Assembly: GCF_000213555.1 (NCBI RefSeq)
Contig: NZ_GL891996.1
Span: 1 to 36,572 of the forward strand
Length of the DNA stretch: 36,572 nt
From: Dysgonomonas gadei ATCC BAA-286
Lineage (GTDB): Bacteria; Bacteroidota; Bacteroidia; Bacteroidales; Dysgonomonadaceae
Direction: 5' to 3'
Shown here in pieces: positions 33,442-36,572 of the stretch; the first letter of the stretch is position 1; every line of letters starts with the position of its first letter. Below the pieces are notes generated by a model. It had not been told where the DNA came from, made no database searches, and worked only from the letters and a program-made list of their open reading frames with translations. Both the position numbers and the translations under genes were made by a program.

Positions 33442-34665
33442 TTACGCCAGCTTGATCTGTAATTCCCGGCTGATTGCATCCAGAAAATCTTCTGTATTCA
33501 GATAATTTGAACGCTCCATTTTATCTCCATATACAAGCAAAGCCAGGTCTTTTGTCATTTTGCCCTGCTCTACTACTTCTACACAGGTTTCTTCCAATTT
33601 ATTGGAAAAGTCGATCAATGGTTGATTTCCGTCCAGTTTACCGCGATGAGCCAAACCTCTTGTCCATGCAAAGATAGAAGCTATTGGATTTGTTGAAGTC
33701 TCTTTACCTTGCTGATGCTGACGATAGTGGCGTGTTACCGTTCCATGAGCAGCTTCCGCTTCCATTATCTGCCCGTCAGGGGTAAGCAGCACTGAAGTCA
33801 TCAGGCCAAGAGAACCGAAGCCCTGCGCCACTGTATCAGACTGTACATCACCATCATAGTTCTTACAAGCCCAGACAAAACCTCCGTTCCATTTCAGGGC
33901 AGAAGCCACCATATCGTCAATCAGGCGATGTTCGTAAGTAATACCGGCTTTTTCATATTCAGCCTTATATTCGTTATCATAAACTTCCTGAAATATATCT
34001 TTGAAGCGACCGTCATAAGCCTTCAATATTGTATTTTTTGTGGACAGGTACAACGGATATTTCTTCTGTAAAGCCAGCCTGAAACAAGAGTGGGCAAACC
34101 CGTATATAGACTCATCCGTATTGTACATACCCATAGCCACTCCATCACCACTGTAGTTATAGACAGTGTATGACTGGGGTTCACCCTCCTCAGGGGTAAA
34201 GGTAAGGGTTAATGTACCTTTTCCTTTTGTAACAAAATCGGTGGCTTTATATTGATCGGCATTTGCGTGACGTCCGATAATAATCGGTTGTGTCCATGTA
34301 TTCACTAAACGCGGGATATTGCTGATAATAATCGGTTCGCGGAAAACTGTACCCCCTATTATATTGCGGATAGTACCATTGGGAGATTTCCACATTTTTT
34401 TCAGATCAAATTCTTCTACACGTGCCTCATCCGGAGTAATAGTGGCACATTTTACGGCCACTTTGTATTTTTTTGTGGCCTCGGCACTGTCTATTGTTAC
34501 CTGATCGTCTGTTGCATCACGGTTCTGAATACTCAGGTCATAATATTTCAGGTCTATTTCTACATAAGGGAGAATTAGTTTATCCTTAATATATTGCCAG
34601 ATGATACGGGTCATTTCATCGCCGTCCATCTCTACAATGGGATTCGCTACTTTTATTTTTTGCAT
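33442..34665 (-). CDS. icd: NADP-dependent isocitrate dehydrogenase, eukaryote-like subfamily II
   Basis: The 407-residue homodimeric IDH resembles eukaryotic IDH1/2 rather than E. coli Icd: NPIVEMDGDEMTRIIW, ATITPDEARVEEFDLKKMWK, SPNGTIRNIIGGTVFREPI and DGDVQSDTVAQGFGSLGLM. The last part includes the metal-binding Asp. It converts isocitrate to 2-oxoglutarate and NADPH. It follows an alpha/beta hydrolase gene by 27 bases and is terminated at 33381-33420. Confidence 0.97.
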   Translation of the reverse strand: MQKIKVANPIVEMDGDEMTRIIWQYIKDKLILPYVEIDLKYYDLSIQNRDATDDQVTIDSAEATKKYKVAVKCATITPDEARVEEFDLKKMWKSPNGTIRNIIGGTVFREPIIISNIPRLVNTWTQPIIIGRHANADQYKATDFVTKGKGTLTLTFTPEEGEPQSYTVYNYSGDGVAMGMYNTDESIYGFAHSCFRLALQKKYPLYLSTKNTILKAYDGRFKDIFQEVYDNEYKAEYEKAGITYEHRLIDDMVASALKWNGGFVWACKNYDGDVQSDTVAQGFGSLGLMTSVLLTPDGQIMEAEAAHGTVTRHYRQHQQGKETSTNPIASIFAWTRGLAHRGKLDGNQPLIDFSNKLEETCVEVVEQGKMTKDLALLVYGDKMERSNYLNTEDFLDAISRELQIKLA

Positions 34666-34692
34666 CTTATTTATACTGGTTTTTATTAAATA

Positions 34693-35577
34693 TTATTGTT
34701 TGTTTTGTATATCTTTCAGCCACATAGCCAACAAGTCGAGCATTTGTGTATGATATTTGAAATTCTCTCTCATACCCCAGCCATGCCCGCCTTCGGGGAA
34801 TATATACATTGTTGCCGGCACATCATTATGTTTCAGAGCGTCGTAATATAATATGCTATTAGCCGGCGGGACCGCCTTGTCGTCATCACTCAATAACAAT
34901 ATTGCAGGCGGAGTGTTCACATTTACCTGCTTTTCGTTCGAAAAAGTATGCACATCGGTAACAGAAGGCTTATCTCCTAACAGATTTAACTTGGAACCTC
35001 CATGCGTAGCCACTTCCATTGTGATAACGGGATAGAAAAGGATTGAAAAGTCAGGCCTTGTGCTTGTACCCTCTATCGCATAATGGGTGGAGGCTGTCGC
35101 AGCCAGATGTCCGCCTGCAGAAAAACCCGCAATACCTATTTTATTGACACCGATACCAAGTTCACCAGCATGTTCACGCATATAACGGATTGCCTGTTGT
35201 GCATCATCCAGTGGTATTTCTTTATGTTTATTTGGCATTCGGTATTTTAATATAGCGGCAGTTATTCCCTGACCGCTCAACCATTGCGCAAACTGCACAC
35301 CCTCATGCTCAATAGCCAGTCCGGCATATCCTCCTCCGGGACATATCACAACAGCTAATCCTGCGCTTTTTTCTTTGTCGGGCTGGTAGATCGAAAGTTC
35401 AGGAGAAGATACATTTATAACCCAGCCTCCATCTCTCTCATATTTCTCTGCTTCTGTTATTTCATTACTTGTCGGAGGATTTGCACTCCATAACTTAACG
35501 GTCTTTTGAGCATTCATATTTACACATGTAAATAGCAGCAAAGTACTTGCTACTAATAATCGACGGGTGTTTATCAT
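34693..35577 (-). CDS. Secreted alpha/beta hydrolase (acetyl-xylan-esterase/lipase-like)
   Basis: From ATG 35577 the protein has 294 residues and a signal peptide (about 1-22, VASTLLLFTCVNMNAQ). It has an oxyanion motif CPGGGYAGLAIEHEG, nucleophile Ser in GFSAGGHLAA, a catalytic Asp in SDDDKAVPP and His in GGHGWG near the C-terminus. This is the acetylesterase-type (BD-FAE/axe-like) family found in polysaccharide-degrading Bacteroidota; the substrate is unknown. A TTG start at 35586 is unlikely. It precedes icd by 27 bases and shares its promoter. Confidence 0.88.
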   Translation of the reverse strand: MINTRRLLVASTLLLFTCVNMNAQKTVKLWSANPPTSNEITEAEKYERDGGWVINVSSPELSIYQPDKEKSAGLAVVICPGGGYAGLAIEHEGVQFAQWLSGQGITAAILKYRMPNKHKEIPLDDAQQAIRYMREHAGELGIGVNKIGIAGFSAGGHLAATASTHYAIEGTSTRPDFSILFYPVITMEVATHGGSKLNLLGDKPSVTDVHTFSNEKQVNVNTPPAILLLSDDDKAVPPANSILYYDALKHNDVPATMYIFPEGGHGWGMRENFKYHTQMLDLLAMWLKDIQNKQ

Positions 35578-35606
35578 TTTAATCAAATTTTAAAAATCAG
35601 ATTTTT

Positions 35607-35637
35607 CAAAGATAGATATTTTAAGGTTTAAATCAAA
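35607..35637 (-). promoter_or_regulatory. Promoter of the hydrolase-icd pair
   Basis: Minus-strand -33 TTTG (35634-35637), 19 bases, -7 TATCTTTG (35607-35614). The -7 box is 29 bases upstream of the hydrolase ATG. It is one of the cleanest consensus matches in the window. Confidence 0.8.
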
Positions 35638-35674
35638 AATGTAATAAGCAGAACGAATGATAATATCTCTTGAA

Positions 35675-35850
35675 AAATTTATCTATGTATGTAGCTGTTA
35701 GCCTTTAGCTGATAGCTTGTAGCTCTTTGAAGTATTGGTATAAGTAATAAGTTTTAAGTACTAAGTTGAAAGTTATATGAGATACGAGTAGACAAACACA
35801 AATTGTTTACTGCTATCTGTTTACTGTTTACTGAAAAAGGTGTAACCTTT
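35675..35850 (+). repeat. Dispersed intergenic repeat, copy A (7-base register)
   Basis: The stretch splits into 7-base units, many with core TAGCT, TAAGT or ACTG. Examples: GTAGCTG TTAGCCT (35691-35704), TTAGCTG ATAGCTT (35705-35718), ATAAGTA ATAAGTT (35740-35753), TTAAGTA CTAAGTT (35754-35767), ATATGAG ATACGAG (35775-35788) and TTTACTG units at 35806, 35820 and 35827. The same sequence occurs inverted at 8101-8276. No coding potential. Confidence 0.85.
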
Positions 35851-35861
35851 GTTACCTTTTA
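35836..35861 (+). repeat. Hairpin at the end of repeat copy A
   Basis: AAAAGGTGTAAC pairs with GTTACCTTTT (one bulged G) with a short loop, followed by ATTTTTAA. It could act as a terminator for either strand or be part of the repeat. The corresponding end of copy B does not preserve the stem. Confidence 0.5.
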
Positions 35862-35866
35862 TTTTT

Positions 35867-35895
35867 AACCACAGAGTAAACGGAGTAGCACGGAG
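35867..35895 (+). repeat. ACAGAG/CACGGAG intergenic repeat
   Basis: Three tandem degenerate units, AACCACAGAG, TAAACGGAG and TAGCACGGAG. This resembles a repeat found in intergenic DNA of many Bacteroidota and other phyla, by memory. No function is known to me. Confidence 0.6.
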
Positions 35896-36005
35896 TCTTT
35901 AGAAGAAAAAGTGACAATAAAAATTGTATAAAAAGTCGTCAGGTTTGTCAGGTTTTAACGAAATATAGTTAATAAATATAAGTATTACAATGAATTATAA
36001 ATTGG

Positions 36006-36035
36006 ACTTTGCGACTTAGCGTCTTTGCATGAGAA
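36006..36035 (+). repeat. CTTTGCG-type intergenic repeat
   Basis: Three roughly 8-base units, ACTTTGCG, ACTTAGCG and TCTTTGCA, then TGAGAA. This repeat often occurs near the CACGGAG type in Bacteroidota genomes, by memory. A transcript function is not known. Confidence 0.6.
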
Positions 36036-36036
36036 T

Positions 36037-36075
36037 ACTGTTGACTGATGACTGTTCACTGATAACTGATAACTG
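36037..36075 (+). repeat. Heptamer tandem repeat, consensus WTNACTG
   Basis: Five consecutive 7-base units: TTGACTG (36041), ATGACTG, TTCACTG, ATAACTG and ATAACTG (ending 36075), preceded by a partial ACTG (36037). The same ACTG heptamers occur in repeat copies A and B, so it belongs to the same family. Confidence 0.75.
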
Positions 36076-36220
36076 ACAAGCCAATTATTAATTTTTCATC
36101 ATTAGTGTTGCGTTAAGTTATAAAATAGTTCTTTGAAATTTTTGTATATCAGATATTTACGGTTGATTTTCTTTTCCCCCGATTTGAAATGATAATTTTG
36201 CAGGTTAAATGTAACCTGTT
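36076..36220. mobile_element. Probable left end of IS4-family element (boundary not resolved)
   Basis: This is A/T-rich sequence between the heptamer repeats and the transposase ATG. The element's left terminal inverted repeat should be here; GTGTTGCGTTAAG near 36105 is a candidate start. The right end and target duplication are outside the window. Confidence 0.4.
36193..36218 (+). promoter_or_regulatory. -7 box and hairpin just before the transposase start
   Basis: -7 TAATTTTG (36193-36200) is followed by a 7-bp hairpin, CAGGTTA (36201-36207) / TAACCTG (36212-36218), with the transposase ATG at 36221. No -33 box fits well. The hairpin would bury the start region in transcripts that come from outside the element. 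Confidence 0.5.
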
Positions 36221-36572
36221 ATGAATCAAGACAAATATGTTTTCGCTCAATTGACTGATTTTTTGCCGTATGAACAATTTAAATACATCGTCAAAAAATA
36301 CAGGGGGAATATGAGGATTCGTGATTTTTCCTGCTGGAATCAACTGCTCATGATGATGTTCGGGCAACTCTCAAACTGCGATAGTATGCGTGATTTGTGC
36401 ATTTTGACTGATGCACACCACCAGAAATCGTATCGTTTGGGTTTTGGAAAGAGTATCGCTCTTTCCACTCTGTCCCGAGCTAACGCGAATCGTGATTATC
36501 GGATTTTTGAGGAATTAGCCTCCCTGATGATTACCCAAGCGCAAAAATGCCGTGCCGATATTGATTTTGACA
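36221..36572 (+). CDS. IS4-family transposase, N-terminal part (cut by window edge)
   Basis: An open frame of 117 residues from ATG 36221 to the window end begins MNQDKYVFAQLTDFLPY. It matches the DUF4372 N-terminal domain of Bacteroidota IS4-family transposases, with FSCWNQLLMMMFGQLSN, a GFGKSIALSTLSRAN segment and NRDYRIFEELA. The catalytic DDE domain would lie beyond base 36572. The left end of the insertion sequence is expected somewhere in 36080-36190, but no terminal inverted repeat can be confirmed without the right end. It is next to a repeat-rich gap. Confidence 0.85.
   Translation, partial: MNQDKYVFAQLTDFLPYEQFKYIVKKYRGNMRIRDFSCWNQLLMMMFGQLSNCDSMRDLCILTDAHHQKSYRLGFGKSIALSTLSRANANRDYRIFEELASLMITQAQKCRADIDFD

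Noticed and set aside
35675..36080. Possible CRISPR array in the repeat-rich gap
   Set aside because: Units are 7-10 bases, degenerate and not separated by unique spacers of constant length; no cas genes are nearby.
36149..36367. A 72-codon minus-strand frame over the transposase start
   Set aside because: It lies antisense to the well-supported IS4 transposase N-terminus and has no recognisable features.
1..36572. tRNA genes
   Set aside because: No cloverleaf with TTCGA and anticodon arms was recognised in the gaps; none can be called by eye.

Overview
The window looks like chromosome from a member of the Bacteroidota, order Bacteroidales. The 16S rRNA 5' domain, the gene families (gldD, a BT_3928-type DoxX protein, DUF1599, an ECF sigma factor with a membrane/beta-barrel partner, a 10-gene nuo operon without nuoEFG) and the promoters (-33 TTTG, about 19-21 bases, -7 TAnnTTTG) all point there. 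By eye the 16S fragment resembles Dysgonomonas most, but I could not run a comparison.

Layout. From base 1 to about 28.5 kb everything reads on the minus strand. It starts with the 5' end of a 16S rRNA gene (1-461), its leader and its promoter (about 701-733). Next are tatD-ansA-ykgJ-pldA (4017 down to 816) and a housekeeping run, DUF1599-doxX-tpiA / SPOR-folE (8001 down to 4098), with terminators after tpiA and folE. After an intergenic repeat (8101-8276) come ssb-gldD-GT39 (10955 down to 8298), a small MscS channel, and a three-gene envelope-signalling unit: ECF sigma factor, one-helix plus beta-barrel protein, lipoprotein (14283 down to 11621). ExbB/ExbD follow, then the complex I operon nuoA-B-CD-H-I-J-K-L-M-N (26217 down to 15761), a GT2 glycosyltransferase and mutY. 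From 28.6 kb the plus strand carries HU, a 30-residue mS38/AURKAIP1-like ribosomal protein, RNase E/G, a patatin phospholipase and a GH109-like lipoprotein. An alpha/beta hydrolase and NADP-isocitrate dehydrogenase pair reads back on the minus strand (35577 down to 33442). The right end is a repeat-rich intergenic region (35675-36080) beside the start of an IS4-family transposase cut by the window edge.

Function. Most of the window is core metabolism and cell-envelope biology: a proton-pumping complex I lacking the NADH-input module, TCA-cycle IDH, triose-phosphate isomerase, folate/pterin entry (folE), DNA repair and replication (mutY, ssb, HU), RNA turnover, and envelope lipid hydrolysis (pldA, patatin).

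The least explained features are non-coding. A dispersed repeat is present in two inverted copies about 27 kb apart. It is built largely on a 7-base register, and the main length difference between the copies is exactly 7 bases. Three small palindromes (AGGYCTNAGACCT) lie in gaps in and beside the nuo operon. The most interesting protein-level feature is the sigma-factor partner, whose sequence predicts one chain crossing the inner membrane and ending in an outer-membrane barrel.
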